This document shows positions 15,599 through 22,824 of a stretch of DNA of 32,378 nucleotides, piece after piece (within the stretch, counting starts at the first letter, position 1; the number at the start of each line of letters is the position of its first letter). Below the pieces are notes generated by a model that was given only the letters and a program-made list of their open reading frames with translations, did not search any database and had not been told where the DNA came from. The DNA lies in contig CAZJYI010000131.1 of NCBI GenBank assembly GCA_964550025.1, positions 1-32,378 of the forward strand. The letters run 5' to 3'. This stretch comes from CAZJYI01 sp964550025. GTDB taxonomy: Bacteria > Verrucomicrobiota > Kiritimatiellia > UBA8416 > CAYOBW01. The position numbers and the translations under genes were made by a program.

Positions 15599-15629
15599 TA
15601 CATAATCAGGAAAGGGAACAATTGTTACG
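15599..15629 (-). promoter_or_regulatory. Candidate ECF-type promoter, copy 3 (kinase gene)
   Basis: On the minus strand CGTAACA (15623-15629), 15-bp spacer, GATTATGTA (15599-15607). It sits in the 50-bp gap between the ECF sigma gene and the kinase, so the kinase could be transcribed separately from the sigma gene. A perfect palindrome AACAATTGTT (15617-15626) overlaps the -35 block and could be an operator. Confidence 0.6.
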
Positions 15630-15643
15630 GTTCGGTTTGTGCC

Positions 15644-16366
15644 CTATACGTCGAGTGCCGACAGAAGCGAGCGAAGCTCGTTGTCCACATCCTCCGGGTT
15701 GGCCAGGGTCTGCGCGATCTCGTCACGCAGCAACTCTCCGAAGCGCAGACGCATTCGGTGCAGGGCGACGCGCAACGCCCCTTCGCTGAGCCCGAGCTGC
15801 ACCGCCAATTCACGGCCGCTCCGCCGGCTCGTACCGGTCAGTGTACCCCGAAGCCCCCTGAAAAGCTCTCCCTTGCCCTTGCCGTCGCATTCCCCCTCAA
15901 GGCGCTGCATCGTATGCTGAATCATCGAGAGGGCGTACCGGTAGTCGAATAGACGGTCCGGTGTCAGATCGGCGGCCAGCTCGACGGGATAGTGATCGTC
16001 GGCCTCGGCAACGTCGATCGAGAGAAGTGGCGCCTTCGGTCGCCGCTTTTCAGCATTGGCGTACTGGTGTTCACGAGCCGCGAACTGCTTGAGTGAGGCA
16101 ATCAGAAAGGTCCGGAACCGCCCGCGCTGCCTGTCGGCACGTGCCAGCGTGTTCTGTTTCAGAATCCACGCGAAGAAGCCCTGAACTGTGTCCCGTGCTG
16201 CGTCAGGCGTGCTTCCCCGGCGCCGCAGGAAGACGTAAAGCGGCATCCAGTAATCACGACACAGGTCCTCGAGAGCACGCTTGGAATCGACCCCGCCACC
16301 GCCCGCGTTCAGGACGCAGCTCCAGGAAGTCGTGCAGAAATGGGGACGTCTTTGTCTGGTATCCAT
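15644..16366 (-). CDS. ECF-like sigma-70 family RNA polymerase sigma factor
   Basis: 240 residues from the ATG at 16366. The frame stays open upstream, but only from here does it match the family: an N-terminal HFCTTSWSCVLNAG segment, LCRDYWMPLYVFLRRRG, DTVQGFFAWIL, GRFRTFLIASLKQF, then the sigma-4-like end with LGLSEGALRVALHRMRLRF and LLRDEIAQTL. This divergent ECF type is expanded in Planctomycetota and Verrucomicrobiota and is often encoded beside a Ser/Thr kinase rather than an anti-sigma factor, as here. No SD is visible before the ATG and the upstream DNA is AT-rich. Target promoters are unknown; the repeated element upstream of the kinase and two surface genes is a natural candidate (inference). 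Confidence 0.9.
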   Translation of the reverse strand: MDTRQRRPHFCTTSWSCVLNAGGGGVDSKRALEDLCRDYWMPLYVFLRRRGSTPDAARDTVQGFFAWILKQNTLARADRQRGRFRTFLIASLKQFAAREHQYANAEKRRPKAPLLSIDVAEADDHYPVELAADLTPDRLFDYRYALSMIQHTMQRLEGECDGKGKGELFRGLRGTLTGTSRRSGRELAVQLGLSEGALRVALHRMRLRFGELLRDEIAQTLANPEDVDNELRSLLSALDV

Positions 16367-16521
16367 AGCGACAATAAGTATGTTGATCAAAATACAAATG
16401 ATGCCGCAAGCGCCCGCGAGATTCAAGCCAATAGGCCATTTTCCGGACCGGGCGGGTGGGTACGGTTGTGCTCTTCTTCGTTCCCGGCGTGAATTGATGG
16501 AAGGAGGTGCGGTCTTCCCGG

Positions 16522-17856
16522 TCACTCCTTCCCTTCGTCCACTCCCCCCAGCACGCCGAAGCGATTGATCACGGGGCAAGCCAGGGCCGACTTGATGCGT
16601 AGACGTACGCGATCGGTTGCCGGGAAGTCCCTGTTGTGTGCTTCGGCCAGCCCTTCGATCACGACGCGCTTGTAGCCGATGGTTTGCCCGGCGAATACCT
16701 CGACCCATTTTCCGTCCAGCATGCAGTCGATGCTGTACGCGGACACCCGTTGCCCCAGCGGAATGTACTCCTGCAGGATGAAACCGCCGATCTCCTGGGG
16801 GCGGTCCAACGCGACTTCGATCGTGGCCCGTGTGACGCCGTCATCTGTCGCGAAGTAGGTGTCGTAGTTGCCGTCCGCGACGTTCGGGGCACCGTAGTCC
16901 GAGTCGTACCCGCGCGTGGTGTTCGCCGTTACCTTGACGCCCGGTCGCTGCACGAGGTCGGCCGCGTGAATCGCGTCGACCCACGCCTTGAACTCTTTCA
17001 GGCGAGCTATCGACGCCTCGTCGATCAGTCCGTCCTGGTTCGGGGACACGTTCATCAGCGGGAGCGCGTTGCGGCCCACCGTGCCCAGGTAGTAGTTCTG
17101 AATCCGCTTGAGATCGGTAATGGGGCGACCGTTGTGGAACCAATTGCCCTGCAGGATCAGCGAGGCCTCATTCGGGTACCAACGCACAATCCCATCGACC
17201 TTGTTGCGGCTCCAGCACGGGTCCCGCACGGCGCCGTGCCGCCCCGGGAACCGCAGGCAGCGGTCCGGCAGGTGCTTGGCCAGTGTGAACGAATCATAGA
17301 CCACGGCCTTCGGTTGGTTCGTCCGGATGATCTCGGCCACTTTGGCGAAGTCGACCTTGGTGTGTTTTGCACCGAACCCGTCGAACCAGTACTCGTCGAT
17401 GTGTCCGTAGCGGGTCGACAGTTCCGTGAGTTGCGCCACGTAGTAGTCGGCATATGCCGGTAACGGCCGGCCGGAGTGCTCGTAGTGCAGGTCCCAGATG
17501 GAGATGTAAATGCCGAAGGTCAGCCCAGCCTCGCGGCAGGCCTTGGCCACTTCGGCGACGACGTCGCCTTTGCCGTCTTTCCACGGCGTCGATCTGACGC
17601 TGTAGTCGGTCGTGTCGGTCTGCCAGTTGCAGAACCCGTCATGGTGTTTCGTGGTCAGCACGATGCCTGCGAAACCTCCGGCCTTTGCAGCCTCAGCCCA
17701 TTGTGCGGCATCAAAATGGACCGGGTTGAACGGACTGTCCTCCCACCGCTTCAGGTCAGGGCTGCGGGAAACGAAGACGGAGTAGCCCTTGTGCCTCCTG
17801 ACATGGAAGTTGTAGTAGTGGCCGCCGTGATAGCGGAGACAGTGCGGTGCGTTCAT
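16522..17856 (-). CDS. Chimeric GH29 alpha-L-fucosidase with foreign N-terminus and F5/8-type C domain
   Basis: From about residue 47 the 444-residue frame is a typical GH29 catalytic barrel: FDAAQW, LTTKHHDGFCNWQT, GKGDVVAEVAKAC, FGIYISIWD, and EYWFDG with the likely nucleophile Asp. A discoidin-like (CBM32/F5/8 C) domain follows at about 315-440. The roughly 100 residues normally before this, including the first barrel strand and its conserved fucose-binding His, are absent. In their place are 46 residues (HYYNFHVRRHKGYSVF, SRSPDLKRWEDSPFNP) resembling a propeller-type glycosidase such as GH43. The two join at FNP, a tripeptide also found at this spot in normal GH29, near base 17725. No SD precedes the ATG. 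Probably non-functional or altered. Confidence 0.8.
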   Translation of the reverse strand: MNAPHCLRYHGGHYYNFHVRRHKGYSVFVSRSPDLKRWEDSPFNPVHFDAAQWAEAAKAGGFAGIVLTTKHHDGFCNWQTDTTDYSVRSTPWKDGKGDVVAEVAKACREAGLTFGIYISIWDLHYEHSGRPLPAYADYYVAQLTELSTRYGHIDEYWFDGFGAKHTKVDFAKVAEIIRTNQPKAVVYDSFTLAKHLPDRCLRFPGRHGAVRDPCWSRNKVDGIVRWYPNEASLILQGNWFHNGRPITDLKRIQNYYLGTVGRNALPLMNVSPNQDGLIDEASIARLKEFKAWVDAIHAADLVQRPGVKVTANTTRGYDSDYGAPNVADGNYDTYFATDDGVTRATIEVALDRPQEIGGFILQEYIPLGQRVSAYSIDCMLDGKWVEVFAGQTIGYKRVVIEGLAEAHNRDFPATDRVRLRIKSALACPVINRFGVLGGVDEGKE

Positions 17857-18170
17857 GGAACGCGCCCAACGTGTTCGTGGACCCCGAGACTGGCGCCGTG
17901 CAGGCTTTTCTCCTGTCCTGCGTCCCCCGCGAGGATTCCCAGTCCGCGCCGACGGAGGGCGCCAGCATCCTCATCTGGCCGGTCAACAACTGGAAGCCCA
18001 CGACCGCGGGTCTCGTGCTGTATAGAACGGGCTGGACCGAACTGACCCGCGTGGTCGAAACCAGGATCGGTCGCGGAGGCTTCAACCCTCTCTTGAACGC
18101 GGACATGGGTTGGGAGTACGTGCTCTTCAACTTCATGGCCATGGTGGTCGGCTCCCAGCTCAAACGTCCC
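17853..18170 (+). pseudogene. Unidentified plus-strand coding remnant
   Basis: The plus frame from about 17853 (NAPNVFVDPETGAVQAF..., ILIWPVNNWKPTTAG, GWTELTRVV, GFNPLLNADMGWEYVLF) has strongly GC-biased third positions and varied, protein-like composition. The minus frames look like shadows of it. It has no start: it begins exactly where the chimeric fucosidase frame on the other strand begins. Beyond about 18165 it runs into hairpin repeats. I do not recognise the family. Its position suggests an inversion breakpoint at about 17853-17856. Confidence 0.45.
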
Positions 18171-18201
18171 GCTTCTCTCGTTCCGTTCGCTTCCCATGCT
18201 C

Positions 18202-18247
18202 GGCGCGGGTCGGATACCCGCGCCACGGGTCACCGGCTGAAAGCCGG
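18202..18247. repeat. Tandem REP-like hairpins downstream of the araC-type gene
   Basis: First hairpin: ggcgcgggt (18202-18210) / acccgcgcc (18216-18224), perfect 9-bp arms with a 5-nt loop. Second: ccggct (18233-18238) / agccgg (18242-18247), 3-nt loop. They end 2 bp before the AraC-family stop codon and may terminate that gene. They belong to a different repeat type from the 2291-2643 elements. Confidence 0.7.
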
Positions 18248-18249
18248 CG

Positions 18250-19080
18250 CTACGACCCACGCATTGTGGACGGCGAAACCCCGAAGTGCTTCTTGAAGGC
18301 CTTTGAGAAGTGGAAGGGGCTGGAAAATCCGAGCCTCCCCGCGATCTCCCCCACACTCAGCGGGGTCGACTGGAGGAGCTCCTCCGCCCACGCCATGCGC
18401 AGGCGGTCATAAAACTTCTTTGGTGAACTGCCCGTAGCCCGCCGAAACTCCCGCCGGAACCATGCTTCGCTCATCCCGGCAAACCGGGCCATGTCCGCTA
18501 CGGTCCACGGCTCGGCAAGTGAGTCATACATCCGGCGGATCACGCGGTCGATTTGCCCGCCGTGCGATTCCGGCGACGTCCCGTCGTGTTGTCGAAACCA
18601 CTCAAAGAGCAGAAGCAGCAGTCTTGACGAGGCCGCGCACCGTCGGATGTGCCGCGGCGAGCCAAGGTCTTCGAGCATATCCCGAAACAGCGTCTCGTCT
18701 CCCACCTCCTCTGGCAATCGTATCGATTCGCACAAAGGGACATGCAGCGGACCGTAGGCGAAAAACTCCAACCACCAGAAGTGCCACTCGGAACCGACAC
18801 AGTGGTAACGGCGCACCCGATCCCACTCGACCAGGATCACCGAATTGTCCCGGACCTCGAAGACTTCGTCACGATCGAGGCAGATGCGCCCCTTTCCACG
18901 CAGTGTTCGCACGGCAATCAACCCCTTTCCCCCCTCGGGCCGCAGACTGCGCGACACCCGCCGTGCCCGTTCCACGGGAACGTCGTAGGTCGGGTCGGCC
19001 TCCACCTCCCACACGCACCGCAGTGCCGCGCCGCTGACGTGCGTGGGACCGGGAGGCACGATGTGCTTCTCACGAAACAT
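18250..19080 (-). CDS. AraC-family transcriptional regulator
   Basis: 276 residues from the ATG at 19080; the frame remains open further upstream (19236), but that extension would cross the promoter region. The N-terminal half is a cupin-like ligand-binding domain (GKGLIAVRTLRGKGRICL, WHFWWLEFFAYGP). The last 100 residues hold two helix-turn-helix motifs of the AraC type (TVADMARFAGMSEAWFRREF and LSVGEIAGRLGFSSPFHFSK, ending KKHFGVSPSTMR). It is divergent from the surface-protein/GH20/URO-D/DUF1080 operon with 136 bp between starts, so it most likely controls that operon in response to a sugar. No SD is visible; the candidate promoter would give a leader of only a few bases. Confidence 0.92.
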   Translation of the reverse strand: MFREKHIVPPGPTHVSGAALRCVWEVEADPTYDVPVERARRVSRSLRPEGGKGLIAVRTLRGKGRICLDRDEVFEVRDNSVILVEWDRVRRYHCVGSEWHFWWLEFFAYGPLHVPLCESIRLPEEVGDETLFRDMLEDLGSPRHIRRCAASSRLLLLLFEWFRQHDGTSPESHGGQIDRVIRRMYDSLAEPWTVADMARFAGMSEAWFRREFRRATGSSPKKFYDRLRMAWAEELLQSTPLSVGEIAGRLGFSSPFHFSKAFKKHFGVSPSTMRGS

Positions 19081-19092
19081 GGTGTTTCGAAA

Positions 19093-19119
19093 AGTATATG
19101 AGATCCAGCGGTCCGTCAA
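19093..19119 (-). promoter_or_regulatory. Candidate sigma70 promoter of the araC-type gene
   Basis: On the minus strand TTGACG (19114-19119), 15 bp, TATACT (19093-19098). Good hexamers with a short spacer. The -10 ends 12 nt before the ATG, so the transcript would be nearly leaderless. Confidence 0.45.
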
Positions 19120-19143
19120 TGGCCGGGTGCGGGGTGCATGCCC

Positions 19144-19149
19144 TATAAT
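19144..19149 (+). promoter_or_regulatory. Possible -10 box for the carbohydrate operon
   Basis: A perfect TATAAT in a local AT-rich patch, 68 bp before the ATG at 19217. No recognisable -35 lies 16-18 bp upstream, which would fit a promoter needing an activator such as the divergent AraC-type protein (inference). Confidence 0.35.
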
Positions 19150-19216
19150 ATACTGTGCAATGTTGAGGAAGGCGTCTGCTACGCGCAAGCGCCGCAACCC
19201 CGCAAGGAGACATGCC

Positions 19217-20851
19217 ATGTCAGGAAACAGGATCAAGTCTGTGATCGTGACCGGTCTCGCACTGTCTGTGTTGGTCGCGGCCCCGCGGGCCGCCGTCGTT
19301 CAGATCGATGGTGGCGAGGCTGGTTACAGCGAAACCGGTAGCTGGGGGGAAAGCCCTCAAGGCGTGGGGAACAACCATCGGTGGCAGAGCACTCCCAACA
19401 ACGGGGGAACGGCCACGTGGTCTTTCAGCGGCCTGGCGAGCGGGAAGTACTGCGTTTCCGCAAGCTGGGTACTGGGTGGATCGCGTACCACGGCGGCACA
19501 GTACAGCCTTACGGATGGAGCGCCGGCAAGCACGATCGATCAGACGAGCGCCGCCGCGATGGACTTCGACGCAGTTTCCGATGTTCCACATGCCCGCCTA
19601 TCCGACTTCAACGGGTACGTGCCGGTTTCGATTACGGACGGAACGTTTGCCGTCACGGCTTCGCATAGCGTAGCCGGCGCATTCCTGATCTCCGACTCCG
19701 TACGCCTGGAGTCGGTCGACGACGACGTTGAGAAGGTCTACATCATCGACAATGAAGACGCGACGGGCTACTCGGAGACGGGAGGCGCGTGGGCAACCTG
19801 GAGCGGCGACGCGAACGACCACAGGGTCGGCATACGCTTTGTGAGTGGGAGCGTACCCACCGCGGACACCGCCACGTTCAGCTTCACCGGTCTGGAAAGC
19901 GGCATCTATCGCGTGTCGGCAAGCTGGACGGCGGGAGGGTCGCGTCCCAATGACGCCACGTACATCATTCCCGGTGTCGGCAGTGCGGTGGTGAATCAGA
20001 AACTGCCGCCCGATGACGATGTCTTCGAGGATGCCAACTGGGAAACCCTCTTCCCCTGGGTCGACGTGAGCGGTGGGTCGCTTTCGGTGATCCTGACAAA
20101 TGGCGTTGGCGGCAGCGGACATACGCTGATTGCCGACGCTGTACGCCTGGAAAGGATCACCCCACAATCTTTCGCCCTCATTGAGGATTTCGAGAGTCAT
20201 ACGCTTGGCACGGAACCCAGTTCCGCCAACGGGTGGAGTGAGGTCAACGGGAACGCCCTTGGCTCGATCCTCGACGAAGAGGGCAACAAGGTTGCGCGGA
20301 TTCTGGGCTCGAATGGCCCGGGGTACAGCAAGCCGCTTGGGGCGAATACGATTGCCGACGGGACCTCGGGTACCCTGTTCTTCCGCACACGCAGTGATCC
20401 TGCCGAGTGGTTCCAGATGGTCGCGGGACTTGCCCAGGGGAACGGCTCCGCGAGTACGTGGGCCGCGTACCGGGCGGGGTTCTACAGTGTCTGGGGCCAG
20501 GGCGACGGGACGTCCATGCGCCCCCATTGGAACACGGGGAACATCCAGGACGTTCTTGGGGCCGTGTGGTACAATGTATGGGTGGTCGCCGACAATGCGG
20601 ATGATACGTTCAGCCTGCATATCTCACAGAACTACGATGGCGCGATCGGAGGGGCGACATCCATGACGGTTGACACGGACGTTGCGTTCCCGAGTGCGGC
20701 GGGCGACCTGGATTATTTCATATTCATGGGTTCGGATGCCAACACGTCCACGGGGGGGCGCATCGACGACATCTACATCGCACAGGGCGCCAACCTGAAT
20801 CTGCCGGATGACATCCAGCCGCCCCAGGGAACAGTGTTCATCATCAGATAG
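19217..20851 (+). CDS. Secreted surface protein with two golvesin-type carbohydrate-binding-like domains
   Basis: The ATG at 19217 has AAGGAGA 6 nt upstream and a signal peptide (KSVIVTGLALSVLVAAPRAA); in-frame codons further up overlap the regulator and are rejected. Of 544 residues, the first 340 carry two similar modules (GYSETGSWGES...TATWSFSGLASGKYCVSASW and GYSETGGAWATW...ATFSFTGLESGIYRVSASW), the pattern of golvesin C-terminal-like domains found beside polysaccharide enzymes. The last 200 (EDFESHTLGTEPSS...FFRTRSD...GRIDDIYIAQG) look like a concanavalin-type jelly roll. It ends PPQGTVFIIR, a tail shared with other surface-type products here. First gene of an operon; the GH20 gene starts 28 bp later. 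Probably displays or binds the glycan. Confidence 0.85.
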   Translation: MSGNRIKSVIVTGLALSVLVAAPRAAVVQIDGGEAGYSETGSWGESPQGVGNNHRWQSTPNNGGTATWSFSGLASGKYCVSASWVLGGSRTTAAQYSLTDGAPASTIDQTSAAAMDFDAVSDVPHARLSDFNGYVPVSITDGTFAVTASHSVAGAFLISDSVRLESVDDDVEKVYIIDNEDATGYSETGGAWATWSGDANDHRVGIRFVSGSVPTADTATFSFTGLESGIYRVSASWTAGGSRPNDATYIIPGVGSAVVNQKLPPDDDVFEDANWETLFPWVDVSGGSLSVILTNGVGGSGHTLIADAVRLERITPQSFALIEDFESHTLGTEPSSANGWSEVNGNALGSILDEEGNKVARILGSNGPGYSKPLGANTIADGTSGTLFFRTRSDPAEWFQMVAGLAQGNGSASTWAAYRAGFYSVWGQGDGTSMRPHWNTGNIQDVLGAVWYNVWVVADNADDTFSLHISQNYDGAIGGATSMTVDTDVAFPSAAGDLDYFIFMGSDANTSTGGRIDDIYIAQGANLNLPDDIQPPQGTVFIIR

Positions 20852-20879
20852 CCTCTTCAACTGCGGGGACCCGCAACCT

Positions 20880-22787
20880 ATGAAATCCATGCCGGTTCTG
20901 CTGTGCCTTCTGCTTGCATCTTCCATTTGTGCCGATCAACGACCGGCGGTGGCCGTCATCCCGGCGCCGCAACAATTTGAGATCAAGGAAGGAGCCCTCG
21001 CATTGTCTGCAGGCACCGGCATTTCGGCCGATGACGTGTGGTTGGGCAGTCACCTGGCGACGGCCCTGCGCGAGGAGACGGGTCTCTCTTTCAAGACGGG
21101 AAAGGGCGGCGCGATTCAACTGTGTATCGACAAGGACAGTGCAGAAGAACTCGGGGACGAGGGGTACGCCCTCTCGGTTTCAAAGAAGGCCGTTGACGTG
21201 CGCGCCGCAACTCGAGACGGCCTATTCTATGGCGCCGTGACCTTGCGGCAGCTGTTGAAGAACGTTGACGGTACATGGCAACTGCCTTGCATCGAGATCG
21301 TCGACAAGCCGCGGTTCCCCTGGCGGGGGTTCATGAATGACTGCAGTAGGACGTTCATCTCCATCAAGGAACTCAGGCGTTACATTGACGTGATGGCGTT
21401 CTACAAGATGAACGTGTTTCACCTCCACCTGACTGACGACCAGGGATGGCGATTCGAGGTCAAGAAGTACCCCAAGCTCACGCAGGTTGCGGCAGCGTTT
21501 GCACCGAAGTACAATGAACCGGCGCGTTTCTCGGGCTACTATACGCAGGACGAGCTAAAGGAACTGGTACGTTACGCAGCTCAGCGTGGCGTTGAACTGG
21601 TCCCGGAAATCGACATACCGGGCCATTGCCGGGCGGCTCTCAAGGCCTACCCGGAGCTCTCGGTATCCGGCAAGCGCTTCCAACGTGACCTCTTTCCCTT
21701 TGGAAAGGGTAGCCTTCAAGACAACGTACTGGATCCATCCAATCCCAAGGTCTACGAGTTCGTTGCCGGGGTCCTTGACGAGGTCGTCGAGGTGTTCCCG
21801 TCGTCATACATACACATCGGCGCCGACGAGGTTAGCTATGGGTGGTGGGGGCGCAGTAAGGGCGTAGCCGACTTGAAACGCAGGGAGGGATTGCGCACGC
21901 ATCATGACGTGCAGTCGTATTTTGTCAAAGAAGTCAACAAGCTGGTGCAAGCGAGGGGTAAGGTTCTCATTGGTTGGGATGAGATCCTTCGCGGTGGAGC
22001 ACCCGAGGGCGCGGTCGTCATGGCGTGGCGCAGCAAGCGTTGGCACCGTTATGACAGCTTTGCCGATTCGCTTCGGTCGGGAAGGCCGGTGATTGCCGCC
22101 GTGAGCGAGTGGAACTACCTGGATTACACGCAGGGGCCGGGGGACAAGGGAGCGGGCCGGCTGAATACAATTGAAAATGCATACAGCTTCCAACCATTCC
22201 AGGTTGAGCCGAAGCCCAAGGAAGGACAGCTACTTGGCATCAACGCCGCCATGTGGACGCATATTGCGCGAGAGACGGCAGACATTCAACGGCAGGTTTT
22301 TCCACGCCTTCTTGCCATAGCCGAGAACGCCTGGTCAGCGGAGGAGAGAAAGGACTTCGACGGATTCAGCAGCCGGCTGAAGGGCCACTACAGGTACTTG
22401 GACCGCTTTGGAGTCGCGTACTGGATAAACCGTACGATCGGTTCGTGGGAGCCTGCGATGATCCGCGAAGAACCGACGGTACTCGACTGGGACGTGAGTG
22501 GTATCGTCAACGGGGATGGCGTCTATATGGCAGAGCCCCGCTACGAGAAGGGGAAGCATGGACTCTATCTTCACGGCGCGGAGCTCCTTCGTGACGGGAC
22601 GGTTGTGTCGACGGACAAGCACGAAGGCTTCACGGGCCATCGCCACGAGAACAACATCTATCGGCTGTCGATCACGAACCATGAGGATGCAGCCCATTAC
22701 ACCCTTCGCGTGACCATCACCGGCGGCGCAGGAACAGATTCGCACGGATCCGTTTACTTGCTTCCAGGTTTACAGGCCGTGCGGTAG
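20880..22787 (+). CDS. GH20 beta-N-acetylhexosaminidase
   Basis: The ATG at 20880 begins a signal peptide (MKSMPVLLCLLLASSICA); the frame upstream overlaps the preceding gene and is not needed. Of 635 residues, about 20-140 form the GH20b N-terminal domain, followed by the barrel with FPWRGFMNDCSRTF, VFHLHLTDDQGWRFEVKKYP, LVPEIDIPGHCRAAL and HIGADEV. Asp316-Glu317 are the catalytic pair for substrate-assisted cleavage of terminal GlcNAc or GalNAc. A C-terminal beta domain of about 100 residues completes it. Exported enzyme, second gene of the operon, weak SD (GGGGAC). Substrate in this cluster is probably a hexosamine-containing glycan. Confidence 0.95.
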   Translation: MKSMPVLLCLLLASSICADQRPAVAVIPAPQQFEIKEGALALSAGTGISADDVWLGSHLATALREETGLSFKTGKGGAIQLCIDKDSAEELGDEGYALSVSKKAVDVRAATRDGLFYGAVTLRQLLKNVDGTWQLPCIEIVDKPRFPWRGFMNDCSRTFISIKELRRYIDVMAFYKMNVFHLHLTDDQGWRFEVKKYPKLTQVAAAFAPKYNEPARFSGYYTQDELKELVRYAAQRGVELVPEIDIPGHCRAALKAYPELSVSGKRFQRDLFPFGKGSLQDNVLDPSNPKVYEFVAGVLDEVVEVFPSSYIHIGADEVSYGWWGRSKGVADLKRREGLRTHHDVQSYFVKEVNKLVQARGKVLIGWDEILRGGAPEGAVVMAWRSKRWHRYDSFADSLRSGRPVIAAVSEWNYLDYTQGPGDKGAGRLNTIENAYSFQPFQVEPKPKEGQLLGINAAMWTHIARETADIQRQVFPRLLAIAENAWSAEERKDFDGFSSRLKGHYRYLDRFGVAYWINRTIGSWEPAMIREEPTVLDWDVSGIVNGDGVYMAEPRYEKGKHGLYLHGAELLRDGTVVSTDKHEGFTGHRHENNIYRLSITNHEDAAHYTLRVTITGGAGTDSHGSVYLLPGLQAVR

Positions 22788-22824
22788 TGTGTTTGCACCA
22801 TGTGCCGCCGGATTGAAGGAAGAA

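Noticed and set aside
16367..16708. N-terminal extension of the sigma factor
   Set aside because: Family similarity begins at the Met at 16366; the upstream residues are Arg-rich and low in complexity.
19043..19216. Upstream start (19043) for the golvesin-domain protein
   Set aside because: It would overlap the divergent regulator and put the signal peptide 58 residues inside; ATG 19217 has a good SD and signal peptide.
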